DNA of 28,346 nt from UBA4655 sp964585575 (GCA_964585575.1 CAZPEM010000026.1:1-28346), one strand, 5' to 3'; numbered from the stretch's first letter, positions 8,679 to 17,524 are shown. A program made the numbers and translations. Notes: generated from the sequence alone by a model not told the origin.

Positions 8679-11600
8679 ATGGAACACCCTTTTGGACGCA
8701 CGCTCCGCGTCTTCTTCGTGCTCATGGCGGCGGCCGGGTTCTACCGGCTGACGGTCGTGCCGCTCGTCGAGCCGAGAAACCACGCCGTGAGCGTCGCGCT
8801 CGAACCGACCGCGGAGGAGGCGGCCGCGATCCGCGATCGCAACCGGGGCGCGATGGAGTCCATCGGCGAGATCTTCCCGGCGGGATCGTGGGAGCGGGAG
8901 GAGCCGATCGTGCTCGAGAACCGCCGCATGCGGCTGCTGTTCAAGCAGTATCACAACATGCCGGACGGCCGCGTGAATCTCGTCCCCTGCACGCTCGTGA
9001 TCCTGCCGGACGCGGAGGGGCAGGAGTCGGGCGACGGCCGTACGATCGTCATGCGGGCTCCCCAGGGGGCGATGCTGCAGTTTTCGGAGCCGTTCGACCT
9101 GCGGCAGGGGCGGCTGTCGAAGTTCTCGCTCGTCGGCGGCACGCTACGGGGACAGATCACGATCCGCGGCTCGGCGACCGCCAAGGGAGCCGAGGACGAC
9201 TTCGAGATCATCACCCGCGACGTGGAGATGATCGGCAGCGAGGTGCGGTCGAACGAGCCGGTTCAGTTTCGCCACGGCCGATCGAGCGGCAGCGGAAAGG
9301 GCCTCCTCGTGAAGCTCCTGTCGAAGCCGGGCAAAGGGGACGAAGGCCCGGCCATCTCCGGGATCGATGTCGTGCGGTTGGAGCGGGACGTGCAGCTGAA
9401 GCTCGACGGGGTCGGTGGCGGCCTGCTGCCCGGATCGCAGCCCAGGCCCGACGCCGCCGAGTCGCCCGCGACGGTCACCTGCCGGGGCGGCCTCACCGTC
9501 CACATGACCGCCAACATCATCACGCTCGAGGATCACGTCGATGTCGTGCGGTCGTCTCCGGACGGCGGCACCGACCAGCTCGCCTGCGACCTGCTTTCCA
9601 TCTCACTGGCCAAGAAGCAGAAGGGGGGACTGGAGGCCAGGGAGATCGAGGCTCGAGGTAGGCCTGTCATCGCCCGCAGCATGGCCGGCGGGCTCGAGGC
9701 CCGCGCGGCGCGTCTCGGCTACGAGATCGCGACGAGGCGGATCCTGCTCGACGGCGAGCTGCCCGTGTCGCTTTCCTCGCGGGAAGTCGACATGGAGTCG
9801 AGGTCGATCGACTACGTCCCGGGCCCGCCGGGCGACCCCGGCTCGCTCATGGCGGTCGGTCCGGGTTGGCTCACGACGAAGCCGTCGGACGGCAGCCCTC
9901 CGGCGACCGTTCGGTATCGCAAGTGGCTGCGGGTGAAGCGGCATGAAGACGGGCACGTGGCGTCGGTGTCCGGCGACGCGGAGGTGAGCGTCGAATCACA
10001 GGAGAGACTTGCGGCCTCGGAGATCCACCTCTGGCTGGAGCTGTCGAAGGCCCGCGGCGACGCGGCCGCGGCGAAGCCGGCCGCGTCGGGGACGCCCGAT
10101 CTGTCCGGTGTACGGCCTTCGAAGATGCTCGCCATCGGACAGGTGCAGATCGAGGCCGATCAGCTCGCGGCCCGCGTGGAACGGATGGAGGTCTGGTTCC
10201 GGCATCCGCCGGCCGTTCCACCCGTCGCCGCGACTCCTCCGGCATCCAGAACGGCCGCGGCCGCCGCGCCGGCGCCGGCGGTTGCCGTACCCGCCCGGCC
10301 CGCGGCCGCCGCCCCGCCGCCCGACCCGCCACGTGGAAGGATTCTCGCGTCGGCCTCTCTCCTGCGAGCCGACGTTGTCATGGCCCCGCGCGGCCAGCAG
10401 GTGGAGAAAATGTCGCTCGAAGAGCAGGTGCACCTCGTCGAGGAGCCGATCGCGGGGAGCGCCGCCGCGAACGATCCCGCCGAGAAGCCGCTCGAGATTC
10501 GTGGCGACCAGCTCGAGCTCGCGCGTCCGATGCGGTTCGACGCGCAGGCCGTGGTCGCCGGACGCCCTGCGACGATCTCGGGGCGGAACGCCGACCTCGA
10601 GGGTCCGCTCGTCACGTTCGACCGCGGCCGAAACATGATGACCGTGGACGGCGCGGGCCGGCTCATGATTCCCGTGCAGCCCGGCACGGCCGGCCTCGAC
10701 TCGCTTGCCGTCTCGACCACCCCGCGGAGCCAGAAGGCCCCGCCGCAGGCCGCGGCCGCGGAAAGGCTCGCCGTCGCCTGGCGGGGCCGCATGGTGTTCG
10801 ACGGCCTCACCGCCCGGTTCGAGGACCGGGTGGTCGCCACGAGCGGCGACGCCTCGCTCAACTCCGGTTCGCTCGACGTCGTCTTCGACCGGAAGTTCGA
10901 GTTCGGCGGAGCGAGCGGCCCCAGGGCCGCGGGCCGACCGGAGGTCGCCAAGATCGCCTGCGGCAGCGGCGTACGGCTCGAGTCGACGAGCACGACCGAC
11001 GACGGCTCGCGATCGGTCGAGAAGCTCTCGCTGCTGGACCTGATCGTCGACCGGGCGACGGGCGACTTCAGCGGCAAAGGCCCCGGCAGGCTCTCGAGCA
11101 CCCGCTTCGGCCAGCCGCCGGGCGGGATGTCGGAGGGCGGATTGCCCGGCGCCGGCGGGCCGGGATCACCGCCGAAGCAGCCGGTCGCCCGTCCCGACGA
11201 GCTCACCTACCTCGGCGTCACGTTCCAGCGGGAAATGCGTGGCAACCTCAACCGTCGCGTGATGGAGTTTCAGCAGCGGGTGGAGGCGATCTGGGGACCG
11301 GTCGCGTCGTGGGAGTCGACGCTCGACGTGCACGCTCCCGGCGGCCTCCCGGCCCGCGCGGTGGCAGTCTCGAGCGACCTCCTCGCCGTCGGACAATCGC
11401 CGATTCCCCTCGGTCGGCGAAACGCGATCGAGCTCCAGGCGGGCGGCAACGTGCTCGTCGAGGGAGACACGTTCACCGCGAGGAGCGGACGGCTCTCCTG
11501 GAGCGAGGCGAAGGACCTGCTCGTGTTCGAGGGGGACGGCCGGTCGGGCGCCCAGCTCTACCGCCAGATGCACGTGGGCGCGCCGACCTCGACCGCCTCC

Positions 11601-11735
11601 GCGGGCCGCATCCTCTACTGGCGGGGCGTCAACCGCGTGCAGACCGACGACGTCCGCTACCTCGACTTCGACCAGCTCGGCGGCCCCTCCGCCGGCCTCG
11701 CGATCCCCGGCATGGGCGGACCGGCACGCAAGTAG
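8679..11735 (+). CDS. Very long LptC/OstA-like protein
   Basis: A 1018-residue protein with one N-terminal membrane segment (LRVFFVLMAAAGFYRLTVV) and a long extracytoplasmic beta-rich remainder. Residues about 145-215 resemble LptC, the bitopic protein linking the LptBFG transporter to the LptA bridge: SKFSLVGGTLRGQITIRG, TRDVEMIGSEVRSNEPVQF, then GSGKGLLVKLL. Several later segments repeat OstA/LptA-like features, for example LVTFDRGRNMMTVDGAGR and FTARSGRLSWSEAKDLLVFEG. An Ala/Pro-rich linker lies at about 520-552. E. coli LptC has about 190 residues, so this may combine LptC and LptA-like roles. The ATG at 8679 is chosen because upstream sequence is kdsC in another frame. No lptA or lptB follows. 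The assignment is by pattern and synteny, not by alignment. Confidence 0.72.
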   Translation: MEHPFGRTLRVFFVLMAAAGFYRLTVVPLVEPRNHAVSVALEPTAEEAAAIRDRNRGAMESIGEIFPAGSWEREEPIVLENRRMRLLFKQYHNMPDGRVNLVPCTLVILPDAEGQESGDGRTIVMRAPQGAMLQFSEPFDLRQGRLSKFSLVGGTLRGQITIRGSATAKGAEDDFEIITRDVEMIGSEVRSNEPVQFRHGRSSGSGKGLLVKLLSKPGKGDEGPAISGIDVVRLERDVQLKLDGVGGGLLPGSQPRPDAAESPATVTCRGGLTVHMTANIITLEDHVDVVRSSPDGGTDQLACDLLSISLAKKQKGGLEAREIEARGRPVIARSMAGGLEARAARLGYEIATRRILLDGELPVSLSSREVDMESRSIDYVPGPPGDPGSLMAVGPGWLTTKPSDGSPPATVRYRKWLRVKRHEDGHVASVSGDAEVSVESQERLAASEIHLWLELSKARGDAAAAKPAASGTPDLSGVRPSKMLAIGQVQIEADQLAARVERMEVWFRHPPAVPPVAATPPASRTAAAAAPAPAVAVPARPAAAAPPPDPPRGRILASASLLRADVVMAPRGQQVEKMSLEEQVHLVEEPIAGSAAANDPAEKPLEIRGDQLELARPMRFDAQAVVAGRPATISGRNADLEGPLVTFDRGRNMMTVDGAGRLMIPVQPGTAGLDSLAVSTTPRSQKAPPQAAAAERLAVAWRGRMVFDGLTARFEDRVVATSGDASLNSGSLDVVFDRKFEFGGASGPRAAGRPEVAKIACGSGVRLESTSTTDDGSRSVEKLSLLDLIVDRATGDFSGKGPGRLSSTRFGQPPGGMSEGGLPGAGGPGSPPKQPVARPDELTYLGVTFQREMRGNLNRRVMEFQQRVEAIWGPVASWESTLDVHAPGGLPARAVAVSSDLLAVGQSPIPLGRRNAIELQAGGNVLVEGDTFTARSGRLSWSEAKDLLVFEGDGRSGAQLYRQMHVGAPTSTASAGRILYWRGVNRVQTDDVRYLDFDQLGGPSAGLAIPGMGGPARK

Positions 11736-11743
11736 GCGGACGG

Positions 11744-11749
11744 TACAAT
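11744..11749 (+). promoter_or_regulatory. Candidate -10 box for the HIT-dgt pair
   Basis: TACAAT in the context CGGTACAATTCC lies in the 59-base gap after the LptC-like gene, 45 bases before the HIT ATG. No good -35 accompanies it, so the pair may instead be read from the LPS operon. Confidence 0.35.
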
Positions 11750-11794
11750 TCCCGCTTGGGCCTTCCGTTCTCCTCGAGGCGATGCCAGCTCAGC

Positions 11795-12340
11795 ATGCAA
11801 CGTGACATTCTCTGGGCACCGTGGAGGCTGGCGTACGTGCAGGGCCAGTCCCGCGACACGCGTCCGCCACCGGAGCCGCAGGCCTGGCGGGCCGGGGCGG
11901 ACCGCGGCTGTTTCCTCTGCCGCGGGGCGGCGGCTGAGGGCCACGAAAAATCGCTCGGCGTGCTCGAGCGGACGGACTGGAGCCTCGTGATCCTCAACCG
12001 TTTTCCCTATGCCAACGGCCACCTGCTCGTGGCGCCGCTCGACCATGCGGCGACGCTCGCGGATCTCTCCGATGGGCAGCTGCTCGACCTGCAGCGGCTC
12101 ATCACGAGGTGGTGCGGCGTCATCGGCCGGTCGATGGAGGCGGAAGGGTTCAACATCGGGCTCAACCTCGGGAAGGTCGCCGGGGCGGGCGTTCCCGGGC
12201 ATCTCCACTGGCATCTCGTGCCGCGGTGGAGCGGCGATGTGAACTTCATGCCGGCGACGGCGGGCACGAGGGTCCTGCCGCAGTCGCTCGACGATCTCTG
12301 GGAGCAGCTCCATGCAGCGAGCCGACTGGAAGGCGCGTGA
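11795..12340 (+). CDS. HIT-family nucleotide hydrolase/transferase
   Basis: A 181-residue histidine-triad protein, a family acting on nucleoside phosphoramidates or dinucleoside polyphosphates. The triad is GHLHWHLVPRW, with His136, His138 and catalytic His140. CFLC at residues 39-42 matches the zinc-binding CxxC seen in Ap4A-phosphorylase-like HIT proteins. The core NRFPYANGHLLVAP and NIGLNLGKVAGAGVPGH is typical. The opening MQRDILWAPWRLAYV is the usual start of this bacterial group and supports the ATG at 11795. It overlaps the dGTPase gene by 29 bases in another frame, suggesting co-translation and a shared role in nucleotide clean-up. The exact substrate is not determinable. Confidence 0.9.
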   Translation: MQRDILWAPWRLAYVQGQSRDTRPPPEPQAWRAGADRGCFLCRGAAAEGHEKSLGVLERTDWSLVILNRFPYANGHLLVAPLDHAATLADLSDGQLLDLQRLITRWCGVIGRSMEAEGFNIGLNLGKVAGAGVPGHLHWHLVPRWSGDVNFMPATAGTRVLPQSLDDLWEQLHAASRLEGA

Positions 12341-13412
12341 GACGGCGTTGCTCGCACCATGGGCGATGCATGCGGCCGACTCGCAGGGACGCGTGCACCC
12401 GGAGCCGCCCCATCCATTCCGCAGCCCCTTCCAACGCGACCGTGACCGCGTGGTGCACTCCGCCGCCTTCCGCAGGCTCGCCCACAAGACGCAGGTCTTC
12501 ACCGGCTACCCGGGCGACTACCATCGCAGCCGGCTGACGCACACCCTCGAGGTGACGAGCATCTCGCGGACGCTCGCGCGGGCGCTCTCGCTCAACGAGG
12601 ACCTCGCGGAGACGTTGGCACTCGCGCACGACATCGGCCATCCCCCCTACGGCCACGCCGGCGAGGACACGCTCGACGAGCTGCTCGCCGGGGAAGGGGG
12701 GTTCAACCACAACGCGCAGGCCCTGCGGATTGTGGAACTGCTCGAGACCCGCTATCCGCGGTTCGCGGGGCTCAACCTCACGCGGGAGTTCCTCGAATCG
12801 CAGGCGTCGCGGGCGGTTCGAGGCAAGACCGCCCCCTCCATCCTCGAGGCGCAGGTCGTCGATGCCGCCGACTCGATCGCCTACGACACCCACGACGCCG
12901 ACGACGCGGTCGAGCTCGGGTTCGTCGAGCTCGAGGAATTGCTCGAGCTGCCGCTGGTGGCCGAGGCGGCGAAACGGGTGCGGGCACAGTTCGGGCCGCT
13001 CGAGCCGGCGGAGCTGCGGCGGGCGGTGCTCCATGAGCTCGTCGACAGCCAGGTCGCCGAGCTCGTCGAGCGATCGCTCGCCCGGATTCGCAACGAGGGG
13101 ATCGATTCGGTGGCGAAGGTGCTCGCGGCCGGCCGGATCGTCACCCACTCGCCGGAAACGGCCCCCGGCAAGATCCGGCTCGAGCGGTTTCTCTTCGAGC
13201 GTGTCTACCGCAGTGCGAGCGTCCTCGAGGTCCGCCGGCCGGCGCAGGCGAGGCTCGCGGAGCTTTTTCGGTGGTTTTGCGATCATCCCGAGGCGATGCC
13301 GGCCGGATTCGTGCGACGCGCGGAGTCGTGGGGCGTGCGGCGGAGCGTGGCCGACTACATCGCGGGCATGACCGACCGCTTTCTCGAACGGGAGCACGCC
13401 CGCCGGCTCTGA
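12312..13412 (+). CDS. dgt: Deoxyguanosinetriphosphate triphosphohydrolase-like protein
   Basis: A 366-residue HD-domain enzyme of the short dGTPase-like class, hydrolysing dNTPs to nucleoside and triphosphate. Visible family features are RLAHKTQVF, HRSRLTHTLEV (His77), the HD pair His106-Asp107 in LAHDIGHPPYGHAGE, FNHNAQALR, and DAADSIAYDTHDADDAVE with the last metal-ligand Asp. The C-terminal half is helical with KIRLERFLFERVYRS, as in the family. The ATG at 12312 has GGAG (12301-12304) 7 bases upstream and lies inside the 3' end of the HIT gene. Substrate range among dNTPs cannot be told from sequence. No HD residue is missing. Confidence 0.93.
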   Translation: MQRADWKARETALLAPWAMHAADSQGRVHPEPPHPFRSPFQRDRDRVVHSAAFRRLAHKTQVFTGYPGDYHRSRLTHTLEVTSISRTLARALSLNEDLAETLALAHDIGHPPYGHAGEDTLDELLAGEGGFNHNAQALRIVELLETRYPRFAGLNLTREFLESQASRAVRGKTAPSILEAQVVDAADSIAYDTHDADDAVELGFVELEELLELPLVAEAAKRVRAQFGPLEPAELRRAVLHELVDSQVAELVERSLARIRNEGIDSVAKVLAAGRIVTHSPETAPGKIRLERFLFERVYRSASVLEVRRPAQARLAELFRWFCDHPEAMPAGFVRRAESWGVRRSVADYIAGMTDRFLEREHARRL

Positions 13413-13437
13413 CCCGCCGCTCCGACGGCTCCGTGCT

Positions 13438-13443
13438 ACACTT
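13438..13443 (+). promoter_or_regulatory. Candidate -10 box for the PIN-TRAM gene, very close to the start codon
   Basis: TACACT in the context GTGCTACACTTG ends 8 bases before the ATG at 13452. Transcription would begin at or just before the ATG, implying a leaderless or near-leaderless message. No clear -35 is present. Confidence 0.35.
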
Positions 13444-13451
13444 GTCGCCCT

Positions 13452-14492
13452 ATGGCACTGGTCGCGCTACGAGCTGTTTTCGTGATGGTGGCGGTGGGCA
13501 TCGCCGTGCTCATCATCAACACCGAATCGATGCGGGCCGCGCCCGGCTGGGCCCCCTGGGCCGTGCTCGGCGGCATGATCGGGATGGCCCTCACGGCGAT
13601 CGGCATCGACGCCTCGATCCGCCGCAAGGATCTCACGGTGATCACGGCCGTCTATTTCGGCGTGACGGTCGGCATGTTCCTCACCTACGTCGCCCTCCTC
13701 GCCCTGACGCCGATCCTCCAGCCGAACGCCAAGAACCCGGCCGTCGTCTGGCTTCCCCCCGTGCTCGGCACGATCCTCTGCTACATCTGTACGAGCCTGC
13801 TTCTGCAGACAAAGGACGACTTTCGGTTCATCATCCCCTACGTCGAGTTCGCCCGCGACGTGAAGGGGCTGCGGCCCAACGTGCTCGACTCGGCCGCCAT
13901 CGTCGATGGACGGGTCGCCGACCTCGCCGAGTCGGGCATCTTCGAGAGCCGGTTTGTCGTGCCATCGTTCGTCGTTGACGAGCTTCACGCCGCGGCTGAG
14001 TCGTCGGAAAAGCAGCGGCGGCTTCGCGGCAAACGGGGGCTCGACATCCTGTCGCGACTGCGGTCGAGCAAGGCGATCGACATCGAGGTGCTCGCTCCGA
14101 TCGGAGAGTCCGACGAAGAGTCGGGCGATCATGCTTCGGACGATGCCCGTGTCGTGGCGATGGCCCGCCGGCTCGGCGGCCGCGTGATCACCAACGACCT
14201 GAACATCGTGAAGATGGCGGGCGTGCGGTCGGTTCAGGCGATCAACATCAACGACATCGCCGTCTCGTTGAAGCCGACGTTCGTTCCGGGCGACGCCCTC
14301 GAAGTGCGGGTCGTGAAGCCGGGCGAGGAGCCGGGGCAGGGGGTCGGCTACCTCGACGACGGCACGATGGTCGTCATCGAGGGTGGCCGCGACCAGATCG
14401 GGCGAAGCCTGCAGGTGAGCGTCACCGGCACGCTCCAGACCACGGCCGGCCGCCTCGTTTTCGCGAAGCCGCAGCATTCGCTGCGGGCCTGA
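13452..14492 (+). CDS. Membrane-anchored PIN-TRAM protein (YacL type)
   Basis: A 346-residue protein like B. subtilis YacL: four N-terminal membrane segments (about 5-22, 35-53, 58-83, 98-117), a cytoplasmic PIN nuclease-like domain and a TRAM RNA-binding domain. The PIN acidic residues are visible in NVLDSAAIVDGRV, FVVDELHAAAE, SDDARVVAMA and VITNDLNIVKMA. The TRAM part begins near PTFVPGDALEVRV and contains GQGVGYLDDGTMVVIEGG. The activity is presumed RNA cleavage or binding at the membrane, but substrates of this family are not established. The ATG at 13452 lacks an upstream Shine-Dalgarno, consistent with the nearby -10 box. It is followed by a 133-base gap before fhcB. Confidence 0.9.
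   Translation: MALVALRAVFVMVAVGIAVLIINTESMRAAPGWAPWAVLGGMIGMALTAIGIDASIRRKDLTVITAVYFGVTVGMFLTYVALLALTPILQPNAKNPAVVWLPPVLGTILCYICTSLLLQTKDDFRFIIPYVEFARDVKGLRPNVLDSAAIVDGRVADLAESGIFESRFVVPSFVVDELHAAAESSEKQRRLRGKRGLDILSRLRSSKAIDIEVLAPIGESDEESGDHASDDARVVAMARRLGGRVITNDLNIVKMAGVRSVQAININDIAVSLKPTFVPGDALEVRVVKPGEEPGQGVGYLDDGTMVVIEGGRDQIGRSLQVSVTGTLQTTAGRLVFAKPQHSLRA
14469..14486 (+). terminator. Hairpin at the end of the PIN-TRAM gene, weak terminator candidate
   Basis: CCGCAGC (14469-14475) and GCTGCGG (14480-14486) form a perfect 7-bp stem with a four-base loop just before the stop codon. A run of seven consecutive T (14513-14519) lies 26 bases further on, too far for a standard intrinsic terminator, so termination here is uncertain. 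Confidence 0.25.
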
Positions 14493-14565
14493 AGCTCGCG
14501 ATCCGCCCACGTCTTTTTTGTTCCAGCCAGGTTTGCAGCCATGTCGATGCTCGTTTCCAGCCGTC

Positions 14566-14589
14566 GCGGGCCCGCAACGATCGGCCCGC
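14566..14589 (+). other. Hairpin in the fhcB leader
   Basis: GCGGGCC (14566-14572) and GGCCCGC (14583-14589) form a perfect 7-bp GC stem with a 10-base loop in the 133-base gap before fhcB. It lies 36 bases upstream of the start and has no following T-run. It might be a leader structure, but GC-rich sequence yields such stems by chance. Confidence 0.25.
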
Positions 14590-14625
14590 AAGGGTTCGCA
14601 ACATCTGGGTGATGCGTACGTCGTG

Positions 14626-15945
14626 ATGTCGGTGATGCGAACTGTCGATCGGACTGACCCGCCGTCCGGCGCCGGCGTGACCGTTTGCACGGCCTGCCCG
14701 ATGCTCTGCGAAGACGTCGCCGTCGGGTCGTCCGCGGCAGACTCAGCGATCACGATTGAACGGGCCTGCGATTACGGACGGCTCGCGATTGCGGGTGTGC
14801 TTGCGCGACACGCCGGCACGGATCGGCGGCCGGAGGCGACGATCGACGGCAGGGCCGTGTCGCGATCGGAGGCGATTCGAGCCACCGCCGGCCTGCTCGC
14901 CGACGCCCGGCGGGTGCTCGTGACGGGCCTGGCCGACGCGACGCTCTCGTCGCAGCGACTGGCCGCGATCGTGGCCGAGCGGCTCGCCGGCAGTTTCGAC
15001 ACCGGGGCCCGCGACGGCCGCCTCGTCACGGGACCCACGATCGCGCGGGCGGGTGAAGTCACCGCGCAGTGGGAGGAGCTTCGCGACCGAGCCGATCTCG
15101 TCGTGCTCTGGTTCACCGACCCAGCGGCATCGCATCCCCGGTTCGTCGAGCGGTTTCTTGCCGGCAACGTGGCGGGGTCGCCGCGGACGATCCTCGCTCT
15201 CGGTCCCGTGCGGCCCTCGCTGCCGGATGGCATGAGCTGCGAGCATGTGGCGTGCGAAGCGTCCCGCGCGGTCGACCTCGCTCGCTCGATCGAGGCGGAA
15301 GACGATTCCGATCCCCTCGCGGCCCGTGTGCTCGGGTTCATCGAATCCGCCAAGTGCACGGCGATCGTCACCGGCGCGGGCGACGCCATCGGGATCGAGC
15401 GGTGGGCGGTCGCCCGCCTGATTCGGCATCTCGCCCACCGCGGGCCCGCGTTCGAGATCCCACTCGGCCACGGCATCCTCGCCGGGGGTGGCAACGCCGC
15501 CGGAGCCGCGGCCGTGGCGACGTGGCGGCACGGGGCGAGCGGCGCGATCGCCGCGGCCTGCGATCTCGGCGGGCGGTTCGAGCCGGCCGAAGCGGATGGC
15601 GAGCGGCTCGTCGCACGGGGCGAGGTCGATCTCCTCCTCGTCGTCGGCGGCCTGTCGGAGTCGATGCGGCGGGCGGTGGTGGAGGCGACACGTTCGCAGG
15701 CCGCTCACGGCCCGGATCTCGTCTGGATCGGTGCCGATCCGGAGAGCGTCGTGCCGGGATCGCGGCGGACGGTGTTCGTCCGTTCGGCCGGCACGCTACT
15801 GGAATCGGACGGTCGGATGCTTCGGGAGGATGGCAGGCTCGTGACGCTCCGGCCGCTCGTCGCCGCCGATGCTCCCTCGCTAGAAACCGTGCTCGGGCAG
15901 GTTCTCGATCAGCTCGGCGGGGACGTCCGGGAGGCCAGGCCATGA
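14626..15945 (+). CDS. fhcB: Formylmethanofuran dehydrogenase/hydrolase subunit B
   Basis: A 439-residue subunit of the formyltransferase/hydrolase complex that releases formate from formyl-methanofuran (or its bacterial analogue) in tetrahydromethanopterin-linked C1 oxidation. The N-terminus has VCTACPMLCEDV, matching the CxxCxxxCxD pattern of FwdB/FhcB. Family sequences follow in the centre: FEIPLGHGILAGGGNAAGA and VATWRHGASGAI. FhcB of methylotrophs is homologous to the tungsten/molybdenum subunit FwdB but is thought to lack the metal cofactor; I could not confirm that here. The start is uncertain: ATG at 14626 or 14635. It overlaps fhcA by ATGA at 15942-15945, which sets the pair as a unit. 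Confidence 0.8.
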   Translation: MSVMRTVDRTDPPSGAGVTVCTACPMLCEDVAVGSSAADSAITIERACDYGRLAIAGVLARHAGTDRRPEATIDGRAVSRSEAIRATAGLLADARRVLVTGLADATLSSQRLAAIVAERLAGSFDTGARDGRLVTGPTIARAGEVTAQWEELRDRADLVVLWFTDPAASHPRFVERFLAGNVAGSPRTILALGPVRPSLPDGMSCEHVACEASRAVDLARSIEAEDDSDPLAARVLGFIESAKCTAIVTGAGDAIGIERWAVARLIRHLAHRGPAFEIPLGHGILAGGGNAAGAAAVATWRHGASGAIAAACDLGGRFEPAEADGERLVARGEVDLLLVVGGLSESMRRAVVEATRSQAAHGPDLVWIGADPESVVPGSRRTVFVRSAGTLLESDGRMLREDGRLVTLRPLVAADAPSLETVLGQVLDQLGGDVREARP

Positions 15946-17468
15946 CGTCGAACGATCCGGGAACCTCCGCCGACTGCCCGCTCACCTGCATCGAGGGGGC
16001 GACGATCCACGATCCGGCCCACGGTCGCGACGGCGTCGTCGGCGACATCTGGTTCGAGGGGGGCAGGATCATCGAGCCGCCGTCGGCCGAGCGGCGGGCT
16101 GCGGCGTCGAGAATTGCCGGTCGCGGGCTCGTGGCGATGCCGGGGGGCGTCGATCTCCACAGCCACGTCGTCGGGCCGAAGGTCGCGGCCGGCAGGAGGA
16201 TCTCGCCGCACCTCGCCCGCGGAGCCACTGCGGCGGTGCCGACGATCGCGGCGACGGGTGATCTCTACGCGTCGCTCGGCTACACGACCGTGTTCGACGC
16301 GGCGATCGCCACGACATCGGCGGGGATCGCGAGGATGGAGCTCGACGACCTGCCGAACCTCGACAAGGGGATGTATCTCCTGGCGGCCGATGATCACGAT
16401 GTGCTCGCGTCGATCGCCTCCGGGAGCGAGGCCGAGACCGCGAGGCTCGTCGGCGACATCGTCCGCGTGGGGGCGGGCTGGGCGGTGAAGATCGCCAACC
16501 CCGGCGGGGCCGTCTTCTGGAAGCAGGGCCTGCGGGGCGACCATCGCGACCTCGACGACGCCGTGCCTGGATTCGATCTCACTCCCCGGCGGATCCTCGA
16601 GCGAACCCAGCGGGCCGTCGCCGCGGCAGGCCTGCCCCACTGCCTCCATGTGCACACCGTGAACCTCGGGCTGCCTGGCAACTGGAGGACGACGCTCGAG
16701 ACGATGAAGACGCTCGACGGCCTGCGGGCGCACCTCGCGCACGTGCAGTTCCACAGTTATGCGGGCGGCGGCCTCGACGCCGAGGCCTTCGGGTCGGGTG
16801 TCGCGCCGCTCGTCGAGTATTTCGACGCCCATCCGTCGCTCACGCTCGACGTCGGGCAGGTGCTCTTCGGCGACACGGTCGCCATGACGGGCGACTCGGC
16901 GGCCGCGGAGCATCTCGCCCACGCGACGGGCGTACCCTGGATGTCGAACGACCTCCATCTCGAGGGAGGATGCGGCGTCATGCCGATCCGCTACCGTGAG
17001 AAGAGCCTCGTGCACGCCTGGCAGTGGGCGATCGGCCTGGAGTGGTTCCTCTCCGTCTCCGACCCGTGGCGGCTCGTGCTCTCCACCGACCACCCCAACG
17101 GGGCCCATTTTCTCGCCTACCCGCTGCTCATGCGGCTGCTCGGCGACGAGGCGTTTCGCCGCGAGGCCTTGTCACGGATCCATCCCGCGGTGCGGCGGAA
17201 GAGCCCGCTTGCGGGCATCAGCAGGCAGTACACGCTCAACGAACTGTGCATCGTGACCCGCGCGGCGCCGGCGCGGATCGCGGGCCTCCCTCAGAAGGGG
17301 CACCTCGGTCCCGGGGCCGACGCCGACATCACGCTCTACCGGCCCGCCCCGGACCTCTCGCGGATGTTCGCCATGCCCGCGAAGGTCTTCAAGGGAGGCG
17401 TGCTCGTCGCCGAGGACGGCCACGTCCGCCGCCGGGTCGCGGGCCGGCTGCTGGCGGCGTCATCCTGA
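15942..17468 (+). CDS. fhcA: Formylmethanofuran dehydrogenase/hydrolase subunit A
   Basis: A 508-residue amidohydrolase-fold subunit, the hydrolytic centre releasing formate from the N-formyl carrier. The metal site starts with GGVDLHSHVVGPK (His73 and His75). GWAVKIANPGG holds the Lys expected to be carbamylated, HCLHVHTVNLGLPGN and AHVQFHSYAGGG give further His ligands, and LSTDHPNGAHF the catalytic Asp. The C-terminus has the FwdA-type region GLPQKGHLGPGADADITLY and AMPAKVFKGG. The length is slightly below the archaeal FwdA. The ATG at 15942 overlaps the fhcB stop. Formyltransferase (fhcD) and subunit C (fhcC) do not follow; the next gene is unrelated. Confidence 0.93.
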   Translation: MTSNDPGTSADCPLTCIEGATIHDPAHGRDGVVGDIWFEGGRIIEPPSAERRAAASRIAGRGLVAMPGGVDLHSHVVGPKVAAGRRISPHLARGATAAVPTIAATGDLYASLGYTTVFDAAIATTSAGIARMELDDLPNLDKGMYLLAADDHDVLASIASGSEAETARLVGDIVRVGAGWAVKIANPGGAVFWKQGLRGDHRDLDDAVPGFDLTPRRILERTQRAVAAAGLPHCLHVHTVNLGLPGNWRTTLETMKTLDGLRAHLAHVQFHSYAGGGLDAEAFGSGVAPLVEYFDAHPSLTLDVGQVLFGDTVAMTGDSAAAEHLAHATGVPWMSNDLHLEGGCGVMPIRYREKSLVHAWQWAIGLEWFLSVSDPWRLVLSTDHPNGAHFLAYPLLMRLLGDEAFRREALSRIHPAVRRKSPLAGISRQYTLNELCIVTRAAPARIAGLPQKGHLGPGADADITLYRPAPDLSRMFAMPAKVFKGGVLVAEDGHVRRRVAGRLLAASS

Positions 17469-17524
17469 ACGAGGCCGCACGGTCGCTTGCACCGAGGCCC
17501 TCCCGAGCAGGAGCAGCCCGATGA

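Noticed and set aside
13395..13436. GC-rich near-repeats around the dGTPase stop codon
   Set aside because: Short CGCCGGCTC-like matches without a consistent period; too weak to add to the gene-end duplications.
14541..14612. 23-codon leader ORF upstream of fhcB
   Set aside because: It starts at an ATG without a ribosome-binding site, spans the leader hairpin and has no informative residue pattern such as a codon run that would suggest attenuation.
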